From Agelas oroides (taxonomy: Eukaryota; Porifera; Demospongiae; Agelasida; Agelasidae), in NCBI GenBank assembly GCA_949130485.1, contig OX422184.1:17608324-17672323 (forward strand): a stretch of DNA of 64,000 nt, read 5' to 3'. Position 1 is the first letter of the stretch, and every line of letters begins with the position of its first letter. Below, piece by piece: positions 34,698 to 45,507 of the stretch. Below the pieces are notes generated by a model, which worked only from the letters and a program-made list of their open reading frames with translations, was not told where the DNA came from and made no database searches. Both the position numbers and the translations under genes were made by a program.

Positions 34698-34960
34698 TTG
34701 GGGTGAGCCTGAGCGAGCCCCACACTAGCGGGACTGCATTGCGGAAGTGTATTTACGTGCTTGCTTGTGGCCATATACTGTAAATTTTAAATGAGTGCAT
34801 TCAAATATTTTACTAAGATCGATCTCGTGCACGAAGCATGTTACGAGGGCTACTACCTGAGTGCAGCATCAGCGACCCGGAGCTTCTGGTTTGTGCTTCT
34901 ACCGACCATCAACAGCAGGCTGCTCACAGGTGGTACAAATATGGACAATCACAGCAACCA
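34698..34960 (+). repeat. dispersed repeat starting TTGGGGTGAGCCTGAGCGAG
   Basis: This is the second copy of the repeat at 19412-19745, slightly shorter, with the same order of blocks from CACACTAG.GGGACTGCATTG to CAGGCTGCTCACAGG. Confidence 0.6.
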
Positions 34961-36693
34961 TTTGTTGCTTGATTGAATAGGATTCCTTTGCTTCCAACCT
35001 TTGTTTTTGATGTTTCTGAGGTTCAAGTGGGTTTAGCATAAATATCATGAATTGAACAAAGGAATGATTTCTTGACAAGTAATGTTCTGGCATTTTGTTG
35101 GAGTTCAGGAGAGTTTGATCCTTACTGAACTGCCTCAAACCTCTCTTGAACGTGACATCATGCTTCCAGCATATGGTAGGGGTCTGGTACTTTGAAGTCA
35201 CGGGCACTCCTGCCAATGTGGTGTAAGAGCTAAGAAAGATGTAGAAAGTTGCGTTTTCATGCGTGATAGTTTCCAAAGATTTCCGAGTTTTTCTCAATTG
35301 CCAGACATTCTGAAGCCATCCCTGGATGAACAGCTATTGCAAATTAAGCATCTATTGATTGTTACCATGGTGACAATTAGTTCATGCCCACAGCACCCTA
35401 CTCACTTCAGTAGCAGTGAGTTGTGACTGGTTAACACTTCCTTTCAATGGGGAAAGGACTGCTGAAAATGTGACTTCAGAACCATATTCATTACTGTAGT
35501 GTTGGGACTGCTGTTGCAAATGGTTGAACACATCAGCACCAGTGAAACCCTTCCACTGCAATTTGGTTTTTCCAACACTTAAGTTTTCTTGTGACCTGCA
35601 AAAGGGCAGCCAAAAATGCCAGCTGCAATTAATTGAACAACATGACACATTTAACTGATCAGAAGACTGCATTTTTATCAGTTTAGCTAGACAAATATCA
35701 TGGCAGCGTTGTTTTTTTGTTCCAGCTACATGCAACACCTGCAATACCCATTATTGCCCTATACAGCAGGGTAGGTTTATTGATGAGCTATATTGTGTAT
35801 AGCAGTAACTTATTCTCTTGCCTATTTATGGAGCGATGCTTACAAAATCCTTAATGCAACAGGACTTGTGACGTTCAATCATTGAATGTATGGTGGTCAC
35901 CATCAAGCTCATTCAGCAGGTCTGGACTTATCTTCTCTAGCTTGTCCACAGATTTCTAAGTCCCTTTGCAGAACTTGCCATTTCTGATTGTATCAACCTT
36001 ATAATGTTACCATAATGATCGTGTGTGTAAACTAGTGCATTTGTATGAGAGATTACATAACTATATGAGTTTGAAATCATGTCTCCAGTTCAAATTTTAT
36101 TTCATCACCTGCTTGCTTTCTCCACTCTAGAGTGGCACATGGATGCAAAAGGGTGACCTGAGAAAGGGCTGGTGTCTGCGCAAGCTCACTTCTCAGTTAC
36201 GTATTATGATTCTGTAGTTTTTTTAACATCGTCTTAAATTTTTCTAAGTGAGGCATGAACTTCCTGCAGGTAGCCTGAATGAAGAGTTCTTTACAGGCAC
36301 ACTTTGTTACTCCAGCTCTACTTGTACACTACTAGCCATTGATTGATGCATCCAGTTTCCTGTTGTCTTCTTGTCCACATTTGGCATGCAGTCCATCAGC
36401 ATCCATGTCTTTGACAGCTGGTTTTCAGTATTTCAAGTAAAGCTATAACCTTACTCCAGACTGCAACTTCTGTGTATTATTGGCAAAATGGAGGTAATCT
36501 GAGAGTTGGGATTAGTAAACCAGTGTGGGATGTGTTTCTAGTTTAAAAATTGCTTGAGTGTGTGTAGCCAAAGACACCCAATTAGCTCTGGCCAAGACCC
36601 TTGCCCCTGGCCGTTGCTGCAGCCCTTGCTCTGGCCCTCGCTCTACATTTGTTCTACATATATATATATATAGTACGAGTAAAGATGGGACTG
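34961..36693. other. no recognisable gene
   Basis: Minus-strand frames at 34899-35297 (132 codons) and 35382-35744 (120 codons) are the longest. They show no family signature, though the second has several Cys residues and gene-like composition. No repeats were noted. Confidence 0.3.
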
Positions 36694-36779
36694 TTACTGA
36701 GCTTTTCAATTCCTTTTGAACAAAACAACGTAGTACCACTGAGCTTTTCAATTCCTTTTGAACAAAACAACGTAGTACC
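36694..36779. repeat. 42-bp unit duplicated in tandem
   Basis: ACTGAGCTTTTCAATTCCTT and the following 22 bases occur twice without change. Confidence 0.9.
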
Positions 36780-37135
36780 AGTTGGACCACAACCGCCACT
36801 GGAAATGCTTCTATGTTAATTTCATTCATAAGCCCAGGAATTGGCTCGTGCCATTTACTGCATACCTGGAACGAAGTACTGCCACGGTACCAAGTATGTG
36901 GACTTACTAACCATTAGGTAATCTGCCAGTGGAAACAGCATGGCAATACCTGGTTTGGAGTCCAAGATATGCACACTCAAAGTTAGGGGTTCGAGGGTTG
37001 GACATTGCTTGCGTGGCAGTTGGGCATTGGAGTTTCGGAGGCTTGCACCATTCAAAACTTGGATAAAGATAAAATAGTGGTAGATAGTCCATTCTTCAGC
37101 ATTGAATTAGTAAACTAGTGTAGATGCAAGGCATC
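36780..37135. other. no recognisable gene
   Basis: Short overlapping frames only. The minus strand at 36907-37092 has no family signature. Confidence 0.3.
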
Positions 37136-37160
37136 TTGGGGTGAGCCTGAGCGAGTTGCA
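37136..37160 (+). repeat. solo TTGGGGTGAGCCTGAGCGAG block
   Basis: This is the same 5' block as at 19412, 20545 and 34698, but followed by unrelated sequence. It lies just past the 3' side of the OB-fold-like exon on the other strand. Confidence 0.6.
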
Positions 37161-37269
37161 GAGTAAGGCCGTCGGTGGTGGGTGGAGAGTTCACGTTTTG
37201 GGGGGCGTGCGTCGGTGCCGGCTGGGTTGTGTGGTTGCTTCTCTTTCGGATGCTCAATGTCACAACCAG

Positions 37270-37741
37270 TCGAGTCTCCAACCACTCGATCTTGTTTCTT
37301 CAGCTCTTTCCCATGCCTGTTCTTAACAGTCTCAGGTGGACTCACTTTCACTGTGAAAGTCACTTTCTGAATTGTGAGAGAGCAAAGATCCTCTATATGA
37401 ATTACAGGAACTTCACTTTTTGTCATCAAGCCAGCAGCATCAAATTTCCTAGGGGACGGCTGTACCTTGGAATACTTTGTCAACGCAAGTTTAGAATCCC
37501 CAACACTTGTTTCGCGCACCTGGCAACCTACCGCGGATATAGTCTTCTTCTCTGTCATTGACTTGTCCAAAGGGGCCCTGAGTTTCGGTACAAATGAAAT
37601 AAGTCGCTTACAACCCTTGCTATCCGAAAACAACCCACTGAAAAAATCAATGTTTTCACTCCTCTTACTGTTCTTGATTGGGCTAGGGTTTCTTTTTGTA
37701 GCTGTTTTACAATTGGAGATATAATACCAAATACGCAACAC
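37270..37741 (-). CDS. exon encoding an OB-fold-like segment, unknown protein
   Basis: A minus-strand frame of at least 150 residues. An N-terminal basic stretch and KRLISFVPKLRAPLDKS precede a candidate OB-fold at residues ~104-160: VTFTVKVSPPETVKNRHGKE and LKKQDRVVGDSTGC. The order 'beta-strand, PPETV..R.GKELKKQD..V.DSTG' resembles single-strand-DNA-binding OB-folds such as RPA1-like proteins, an inference from pattern only. After DSTGC the frame turns low-complexity and probably reads into an intron. A second exon with a strong GTAAGT donor lies upstream at 37922-38085. Confidence 0.45.
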
Positions 37742-37822
37742 ATTCTATGAACTATTCCGCTCATAATTATTATGGTTTCTGCGTAACATTGCAATCACGT
37801 GTTACGGTTGGTAAAGGGTTAA
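37680..37822. mobile_element. TTAA-element end fragment
   Basis: It shares with 61080-61198 the run GATATAATAC, ACGCAACAC, TTCCGCTCATAATTATTATG and CAATCACGTGTTACG, ending at GGTAAAGGGTTAA (37822). Only this end is present. It overlaps the first codons of the OB-fold-like frame and lies in the putative intron. Confidence 0.6.
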
Positions 37823-37921
37823 TGCCACCAGAAGCACAGTCACAATCGCAGCAAAACTCACCCCCTAATTCTAAAAAACAAGTTTCAACATCAGTGAGAC
37901 TCTCAGAGCTCATCTACTTAC

Positions 37922-38085
37922 CTGATGAAAAGCGAACCCCATACTGTTCTTGAGCTTTACATCACCACATGGCTTCACCAGGAGCTCTGTAGCAAGCGTT
38001 TTCGGTCTTTCCATGGAGATCTGAGTCGCAGCAAGTTCTTGGAGTGCAGCAATCTCTCCATGCACACTTGCCAACTTACGCAGAG
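37922..38085 (-). CDS. candidate upstream exon of the OB-fold-like gene
   Basis: The minus-strand frame reads RALRKLASVHGEIAALQELA and then TELLVKPCGDVKLKNSMGFA, ending CATCAG|GTAAGT at 37922/37921, a consensus 5' splice site. The heptad-like leucines suggest a coiled coil. Linkage to the 37270-37741 exon rests only on strand, distance and the donor. Confidence 0.35.
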
Positions 38086-38294
38086 CCCTTTATTAAGATC
38101 TAGCCACTATTCAAAAACTACACGAGGATTGTGTACTTAGTCAGAGTTCAATGAACAAAAGCAAATTCTTTTGAAAGAACTATGGGCTACAATGCCAACA
38201 CAGCCAGACTTCTGAGAACTCATGCACTCTCACGAACAAGGTCATGTGCGCACCGTACATGTGCAGCTATAATGAGTCACTATTTTACGTTATA

Positions 38295-38399
38295 GATAAA
38301 CCACAGTAGACAGGGATTTATGGTTAACGGAGCCCAAGGGCGCAGCCCGAGGGCGAGGGTTGTTTATGGACCATAAATCCCTGTCTACTGTGGTTTATC
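38295..38399. repeat. hairpin with perfect 30-bp arms
   Basis: 38295-38324 (GATAAACCACAGTAGACAGG and the next ten bases) is exactly complementary to 38370-38399. The 45-nt loop is rich in GGGC/GCCC strings that can pair internally. It could be a tiny foldback element or a cruciform-forming site. Confidence 0.85.
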
Positions 38400-38689
38400 T
38401 GTTATATTCTCCACTCTGATTGGTCCTTGTTGTTATTAGTAAATACACATGGTAGTAACAAGGTATCTTATTAGTAAACATGTAAAGTAATTTGCACTCT
38501 AAACAAGGTGTAGCTTATAGGAAACATCATTTTACAACTTCCTGTGGTATATGGAACAGAATCTACAACTTCCTGTCAGTATATGGAAAATAATACCCAC
38601 CTGTTACCACAGAAACAAGGGTGAAGTGGAGTATATATCACTATATATCGTGTACAACGTTTATATATATGCTGTGTATATCTTACTCT

Positions 38690-39215
38690 GTGTACCCCCG
38701 CATTATTAATCCCACAATCATCAGGAGTAGTACTAGACAATCCAGCAAGTATAAGTGCTTCTATGTCCACTCCTGAATCCAGTAGTTGCTCATTGGCCCA
38801 CATTACAGATTTGAGCTTGGAAAAACTTTGGATTAAAGTCGGGACTGTAAGGGGGGAGGAAGTGGATTAGGACACCTAACTGCTGAAAAGTTTCCACAAC
38901 ACTGTCAACGTGATGAATGGATGCGTTGTCCATGATAACCACTGACTTAAGCATTTTCTCCTTTAAAAGGAGACAGTTTGGGTGACAGGCAAGTGTAAAG
39001 GAAATCTTCAAACACCTCACCAGTAGCACTTCCCTCCACTATCTTGTAGGCCAATACCCCTTCTACACAGATAGCAACAATTGCTGTGATATGTTTTTCT
39101 CTAACTAATAGCTTGTGTGTCTTCGCTGGTTGGCCTCGTAAGCTACACCCAAACCTACGCATAGCATCTCTCCTATCAGTGCCAGTCTCACCAATGAAGA
39201 CTAGCATTGGTGGCT
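38690..39215 (-). pseudogene. Tc1/mariner-IS630-type DDE transposase, broken
   Basis: The frame 39207-38947 reads VFIGETGTDRRDAMRRFGCS and RGQPAKTHKLLVREKHITAI. After a one-base insertion at GENA the next frame reads SVVIMDNASIHH and HFLPPYSPDFNP. A further shift continues as KSVMWANEQLLDSG. The second Asp (MDN) and the LPPYSPDFNP block are diagnostic of the DDE_3 fold. The first acidic position appears changed (FIGET where FIDET is usual), and the third acidic residue after DFNP is lost in the indel. The gene is inactive. Confidence 0.8.
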
Positions 39216-39225
39216 TATATATTGA

Positions 39226-39345
39226 AATTGTACTTCTAACTTGTACTTCTAACTTGTACTTCTAACTTGTACTTCTAACTTGTACTTCTAACTTGTACTT
39301 CTAACTTGTACTTCTAACTTGTACTTTTCTAACTTGTACTTTTAA
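39226..39345. repeat. 13-bp tandem repeat, about 9 copies
   Basis: The unit is TTGTACTTCTAAC. It abuts the start of the broken transposase. Confidence 0.9.
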
Positions 39346-39848
39346 CTAAATTCGGTGATTGATTCACGTGCTTCCATCTTGGACCATCAAAGTTTCACAG
39401 TTATATGGTGCCTCTTCAAGAGATCTTCCATTTATGACATTGGGAGTTGGAACCCCCAAAAATTTAGCAATCCTCACTCTATGTCCACTATTTCAATTTC
39501 GAGGGTGGTTGTAGGTTTCAAAGCCAACGTCAATAGAAAGATGGGTGTGTGAAGATTTGTCAATGCAGTTTAAATTATATCAGTTCACTGCGCAATTTTC
39601 ATTGCTGATAGCAACCGAACAACATGTAATATGAACTATTTAGTTCAATTTTGGTGAAAATAAAAACGAAGTTGGATTGTATGTAGTTGAAGTCATGCAA
39701 ATTTGCAAAACTTGATTTTGACGATAGCCATTCTCCCTACACATTTTGTTGAATGCCACTACTTTAGTGACCATTTGAGAATGCGATGGATAAGATTTGC
39801 ATAGTGGTCTCGCTCTCTCTGGAGCTGCTTTTAATGAGAGGAGATGTG
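39346..39848. other. no recognisable gene
   Basis: Only short frames. No repeats noted. Confidence 0.3.
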
Positions 39849-40732
39849 TTTGCAAATGATGCTGATACCTGAGGATTATTGCTGAGTTAAAGGTGTGTTG
39901 TCTTAGTATTAGTGTTATTGCTTTTCAATTGTGTACACAGCAAGTTGTCTTACTGCTCTTGGTGTAATTAATAAGTTTGTCTCAAATGCCTTCAGCAGAG
40001 GAGTACATTCGTCTTGCTGAAGGCACCTTTGTTTGGTGTTGTGAATCAGCAAAGCACGTGTGGTTGGTAAGAAAACAGTCGATGAGATAGTCAGTCGTCC
40101 CGCATGTGAGATTATCTACAAGCTGGTCATGTGAAGTAGATTGTATGTGAAGTAGATTGTATGCACTTTAGAAAGGTAATCATGTCAATAATTTGACCCC
40201 TTGTTGGTGCAGTCAGGTCGTTTAGGGGGATAAAGATTCGTTGCACTCTTGGCAGATCAACAGTGGGTAGCCCATGGTGGGGACTCACAAACTCCGTCAA
40301 GTTCACTAAGTGTAGTCAGGACTTGTTAATTGATGGTTTAAGTTTGTAGATATTCACAGGTCATGTACCTCCTGCTCACCACCACTTCTACAAGCCACTG
40401 TGCATCCTGCTACTCCACCATGGCAAAACACACGTGACCACACCAGTGAAACATTCCAGACAACTTCTCACTGAAAATGACTTGGTTGTGTTGGATCACA
40501 TCTAACCACTTCCACTTCGCTCAATAGTGGAATTTCTAGGAATGTGTTTGCGTTCTCTAAATCTAAACCCTTTCTGTTTATGCAAAAACATATGAAATTA
40601 AGATATTTTTTCTCTGGTCTGCTTTGACTTCAGCTCCCTGTCATATGGCTCCCTGTCATTCTGGGTCCGCCCCTTCTGCAGCTCTACTAGTGGGGGATTA
40701 TGTACTCCATCACTAAACCGAGTTAACAATAC
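39849..40732. repeat. 884-bp dispersed repeat, copy B
   Basis: Partner of 17908-18773 in the same orientation, with an extra local duplication of GTGAAGTAGATTGTAT near 40130. Similarity stops sharply at ACAATAC on the right side in both copies. Confidence 0.8.
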
Positions 40733-40737
40733 TTATC

Positions 40738-40955
40738 TAGAGTTATGGAGAGCGTTCCAGAGATACATGGTGAACTATTCTCACCTGCCATTGTCGCACA
40801 CGTGGTATGGCCCTGAGCAGTGACTTCCACCCTGGTCTCTGTGAGATAGGCACATAGCCAAACTCGTTCTTCTGCTATTCTTCTACTTCTGATTCTAACA
40901 AGGATACTACCTGACCTATCTCTAATCATGGCACTTCATTCGATTTACAATACTT
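40738..40955 (-). mobile_element. possible LINE 3' fragment, inverted relative to 18779-18951
   Basis: The reverse complement matches 18779-18951 (for example TCGAATGAAGTGCC and ACCAGGGTGGAAGTCA). On the minus strand FTMYLWNALHN recalls the LWN.LP box near the end of non-LTR ORF2 proteins, but a stop lies just before it, so the assignment is tentative. Confidence 0.35.
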
Positions 40956-42159
40956 TCTGTCTTTTGGATGTTTGTTCTGAGAATAGGACATGGGTACAAT
41001 CTTGCAACCAGAAAGCAAGTGACTGAAAGCTAGCTAAAATGAGTGAGTCGAGGAGGAGAGGTAAGGGAGGGTCATTCATCATCTAGTAGTTATTAGTAGT
41101 TATTAGAGTACAGCTCAGTCATTTCATTGGTCAATGAGTCTCTCAATGAGTGGGGCCTCCCCTAGTAATATGCGAGTTTTTTTTTTGTTCAGAAGCCTTC
41201 GAGGGGCAGAGCGTAGTAAGCGTGAGAAGCCATGTAGGTCGTCGATTGACTCGATCGCGGAAGTGACTTATTGGCCACATTTTCTTCTCAATGCCTATGA
41301 AGAGAGATACAACGCTAGCTACAGAAGTACAATGGACCTCAGGCTTCATACCCATCAAGACAGTTCCGAGGCTACATCTCGCTGTCAACGAGAAAAGCCA
41401 AAACCGGTACACACGGCAAGCAACAAAACAAGCACTCCGCGAAAACAGCTGCCGTGTGCTTCACAAACACTTACCTAGGTACAATTTAAGCGATAGGAAG
41501 CTTTTCAAATCCCTTTTTTAACTCTGGAGAGCTATGTTCAACTTCTCTGATGTATTCTTTCAAAGTTCTCTTATAGCTCATGTTTCTTTGCATATGTTTA
41601 TTAACCGATTATATGCTGAGTTTATTGGAATTTAATTTACCCCAAACGCGGAATTTTAATGTCAGGTGAGGTCAACAATTATAAAGCTTTTATCTGAAAA
41701 TGTAAGCATGCAGAAATACTAGAGGTGGAGCATTCCAACTATGCAAAGTATTTAATGTGGAATGTGTACACTGCTAGAAATTGCAGCTGTGAGTTTTACC
41801 AAGAAAAACGTGTTGGCATACCACACAAAGCCTGGCAAAGTACCCCTGCGTTTATATCAGTCCCTGCATCGTTTTACAACCCTCCAATTTAGCACATAGA
41901 ACTTTTGTGGGTCATTCACCACATGGTGTTGTACAACTTGTCTGGTAGGCCTCATATTTCGGCAGATGAACTACAAGCCTCTGACGGAATTGTCAGCGAT
42001 GTACTAAAGCTTTCTTTATTGTCCAGGTAGTGCTACCACGAATCCAGTAGCCACAGGTTCAGTAAACCACTCCAGGCTACGATCACCTCTTACTCCCACA
42101 ACTGTGTGGTTTTAATTCGGTCACACGTGAGATTCACATGAATTAAGTCTCTAAAGAGT
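40956..42159. other. unassigned, with a repeat block
   Basis: 41190-41350 is similar to 16650-16810. The 114-codon plus frame at 41134-41478 covers this repeat and is not a recognised protein. A GTTCAACTTCTC..TTAACCG stretch near 41600 has no assignment. Confidence 0.3.
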
Positions 42160-42720
42160 CTCTGCAGTGGAGCTCCATGAGTCTTGATGTGGGTTATAAG
42201 CCTCTACAGTATTAAGATGTCTGGTTGTTTGAGGCTGCCTTCCCTTACACTCCCCACTTCAACTTGTGTGTTAGGTGGTGGTAATACCACTTGACTACTA
42301 CTACAGAACAAACTCATCTTGGACTCAAAATCAATTCTTACACCTGCAATAACGATTTGATTGAATTGTTACCGGATACAAGTATGTTTGTGAGATATGT
42401 ACATATACTTGGTCTAAGTTTCATTCTACATATACTTGGTCTAAGTTTCATTCTGCTACAAGCGCATTGCAGCCATGAAGTTTACGTACAATAAGATTGA
42501 TTTAATTCATTTCGGAGCTCCTGGAACTGGTGAATATTATTTACAGGTTTGTACAAGACCATATCAACGGCATAGCAGTTTGAGATCAGTTCAGCTGGAC
42601 CAGGGTTGGTAGCAAACATTATTAATGTAGAGGGTGAATAGCAGTGGGCCCAGTACTGAACCCGAGGGACTCCTGATAAACTGAAAAAAATAGAAGTGGG
42701 CGGCTAGGTGCCCAAAGGAT
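42160..42720 (-). pseudogene. non-LTR reverse transcriptase fragment
   Basis: On the minus strand 42640-42690 carries a decayed GVPQGSVLGPLLFTLYIN-like segment, with a base missing in the SGVP-GS region, and 42555-42590 carries CYAVDMVLYK, where the YADD box has become YAVD. The 3' part (42160-42425) recurs at 42957-43210 and at 21461-21630. Confidence 0.7.
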
Positions 42721-42956
42721 TCACTTGGTCACTGAGAGACTGAGGGAACATCACAAAACCGATGGATGGCTCCCACCTCTTCCCGACCTAGCAGAGAGTC
42801 CCTTGTCCACCGATTCTATGTACCCCACTGCCGCATGCAAAAAAGATGTCAAATCGCACCACTGTCCCACCCACCCATCGGGGGACAGTGCTAACCCCCC
42901 TCCATCGCCCTTCATCACACCCGACCTGCGGGTAGTGGAACATTAAATTGATATCT
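42721..42956. other. unique segment between two LINE fragments
   Basis: Partly similar to 19303-19385 (GATGTCAAATCGCACCACT and GGTAGT), so it belongs to the same retroelement family. No conserved frame. Confidence 0.35.
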
Positions 42957-43234
42957 GCAGTGGAGCTCCATGAGTCCTGATGTGGGTTATAAGCCTCTAT
43001 ACTATTAAGATATCTGGTTGTTTGAGGAGACACTCCCCACTCCTACTTTTTCAACTTGTGTGTTAGGTGGTGGTAATACCACTTGACTACTACTACAGAA
43101 CAAACTCACCTTGGACTCCAAATCAATTCTTACACCTGCAATAACGATTTGATTGAAATGATACCGGATACGAGTATGTTTGTGAGATATGGACATATAC
43201 TTGGTCTGCTAAAACAGCAACGGATAAGTCGTAG
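42957..43234 (-). mobile_element. second copy of the LINE 3' segment
   Basis: It repeats 42160-42425 (GCAGTGGAGCTCCATGAGTC, ACTTGACTACTACTACAGAA, CCGGATACGAGTATG), about 790 bp downstream in the same orientation. Confidence 0.7.
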
Positions 43235-43393
43235 TTATTGGGATTTAACAGCAGTACTTCTCTTCCAGCTTTTTCTTGGTTCAGTAGTCTGATTGCCAAA
43301 TGTGGCACAGGTGAGTAGGCAGAATGGATTTTTATTCTTGTTTAAGTACTGCTGTTACTCTCACCTGAGCCATGCTGCCAGTGTGTGGGTGTG
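43235..43393 (+). repeat. exon-intron segment duplicated from or to 31575-31745
   Basis: The partner copy. The acceptor-like TTTCTTGGTTCAG, the GATTGCCAAATGTGGCACAG block and the donor GTGAGTAGG are kept. Confidence 0.5.
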
Positions 43394-43450
43394 TAACCAG
43401 CACCAAACTATACTGTTACCAGGGATCCAGCATACTGTTGCTCACAGTCT

Positions 43451-43598
43451 GCATGTCATATTTGTTGCTTAACTCGGGAATGATTAATTCATGTGTAGTT
43501 TTTCCAGTATGTGCTACTAGTGTATACACTTGCAGTGATCCGTCTACTGCTTTTTCAACCTCTGCTAAGTTGGCTTCCCAAACTTCTTCACATTGTAG
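43451..43598 (-). repeat. exon-like block, copy 1 (pair with 44203-44351)
   Basis: About 148 bp, highly similar to 44203-44351. On the minus strand it is coding-like. The two copies bracket the TTAA element 43599-44184. Confidence 0.6.
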
Positions 43599-44184
43599 TT
43601 AACCCTTTGAACGCAATAGATGTATATATACGCCCAATCTTTACTTCCCGTGAGCGTGAACGGCGTATTTATACGCCTGCGTTACATTCGGGCCCTTACT
43701 GTGCGAAGAAGCGAAGCCAAGTAGCTTCTGGGGGTAAATCCCTACTTATTTAGTAGTAATTGTTTAGGCCACGCCTTTTCACTTACATCACTATCCAAGA
43801 AAAGCAGGAAGGGGCGGTACTACGATTGTGATTTGGCCAAGGGCTGTCGAACATGAAGCTTTTTCTCTAACAAGGGAAGCAAACTGGCCTCCAGTTTTCA
43901 ACTAAGACAGAACTACTACCTTCAAATAACTAGAAATCGGCTGAATCTGTTGGGGTTGTAGGTAACAAGTAGGAAAATCGGCACCGTTTTGAAGTGCTGG
44001 TAAGTTATGAGTATAGCCACATGTAAAATGGCTTCAGACAAGTAGAAATAGCTTACCTAGCAGTGATCAGGTACTTAGATAAACTAGTCCAGCCTAGTTA
44101 CACACTATTTACGCAATCAGGCCACTGGCTATACCTAGGGCTTGCTTAGCAACGCTTGACACTTTGACCTCAGAGTGGCAATGC
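43599..44184. mobile_element. TTAA element, GAATGCGG family, one end truncated
   Basis: TTAA at 43599 is followed by CCCTTTGAACGCAATAG. The interior matches 7217-7877 and 63067-63719 in inverted orientation (for example AGATAAACTAGTCCAGCCTA and GGCCACGCC). About 80 bp of the far end are missing where it meets the duplicated exon-like block. Confidence 0.65.
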
Positions 44185-44351
44185 TGATTGTGCAACAGCT
44201 GTCATATTTCTTGCTTAACTCAGGAATGATTAATTCATGATGTGTAGTTTTTCCAGTATGTGCTACTAGTGTATACACTTGCAGTGATCCGTCTACTGCT
44301 TCTTCAACCTCAGCCAAGTTGGCTTCCCAAACTTCTTCACATTGTAGTTTA
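44135..44351 (-). CDS. exon-like block, copy 2, unknown protein
   Basis: The minus-strand frame reads CEEVWEANLAEVEEAVDGSL and QVYTLVAHTGKTTHHELIIP, acidic and gene-like, continuing ELSKKYDSC. The same residues are encoded with small changes in 43451-43598. No family is recognised. It probably represents part of a host gene or retrogene disrupted by duplication and the TTAA insertion. Confidence 0.35.
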
Positions 44352-45507
44352 AGCTACGTATTTCTTTCCTTTTTGTGTAAAATTTGATAGCAAAAAGCGT
44401 GATAGTCGAGTTCAAAATTGTCTACCTGGTGTTTGGTGATCTGAGGGAATTGTGCTCATAGTTGAAGGTCTTGGCCTGCTGTAATGCAGGAAGTAATGGA
44501 CTCACTATAATATGAATTGAGTTTCAATGTCAATTGGTGTCTACAGCTGATTGAAACAACCCTAAACTAGCTACAAGTAAGTGTGTCTCTGCTGTAAACT
44601 CACAGGGTAATACGCTAGTTTCTGTGGAGTATATGATAAACTGCCATCACAACAATGATATGTTACAACTATTACAACTATTCATGGAGAAAAACATACC
44701 ACCTGCCAACTACACGTCAAATAGAAAGACATTTTGGAGGAATTTGTTTTAAAAAGTTCATCCTGGGGGAACTTGCATGCACCCCGTGCTCCCCATAGAT
44801 TCCGCAGCAACTAAATAAGTTGCTTGCTGCTAAATAGCCCCATCCATGTATACAACTGTACAGCAAGGAATGAATTGACATATGCAGCTAGCTGCCTATA
44901 CAGAGACTTACCGTCTGGCGGTTGGGGGCCACGTTTCCAGGGGCAATGTTCAGTAGTAGGTGGCGGCGGGAGGGTCGGTCGGTCGGCATTTGCGCCCGTC
45001 CAACCCTCAGTCATTCCACCAACAAGAAAGGGAGGCCGCCCACACCATCTGGGAGCTGGGTATTAAAAGGAATCATGCATGCAAGCATACAGCTACAATC
45101 AGTCAGTGGCTAAAAAGGCTCGTTCAGCCCTCCTTGACTATATACAGCTGGGGGAAGCCCCTCCCACACCGGAAGTTTCTAATCATAGCCCCTAGCATGA
45201 ACTTCTAAGCCCTATACCATGCAAGCCAAACTGAGAAAACTCAGTAGCAGCGGCCCCAGGCAGAGGGGAGACATGCAGGCTGGCTGGCTTCATGCTGCCA
45301 TGCATGGGCCCATGCTGACCTACATACAAGCCTGCTGTGTGTCCCACCCACCCTTCCTGTATTGTTGTGTGTGTAATTTGATCAGAAATGCCGTATCTAC
45401 ATAGCAGAGTAAATTTGCATACAGGTCCCCGGTATGCAAATATTTGGACTACCGTTAGTGAGAAACACCTTGTGGGTGAAGAACTAGGTGGTGTCTTGCC
45501 TCTACGT
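44352..45507. other. no recognisable gene
   Basis: Short frames only. A GGTCGGTCGGTCGG run lies at about 44973, and TGCATGC-rich strings lie around 45070 and 45290. Confidence 0.3.

Noticed and set aside
39226-39345. CRISPR-like array
   Set aside because: The 13-bp units are contiguous without spacers; it is a simple tandem repeat.
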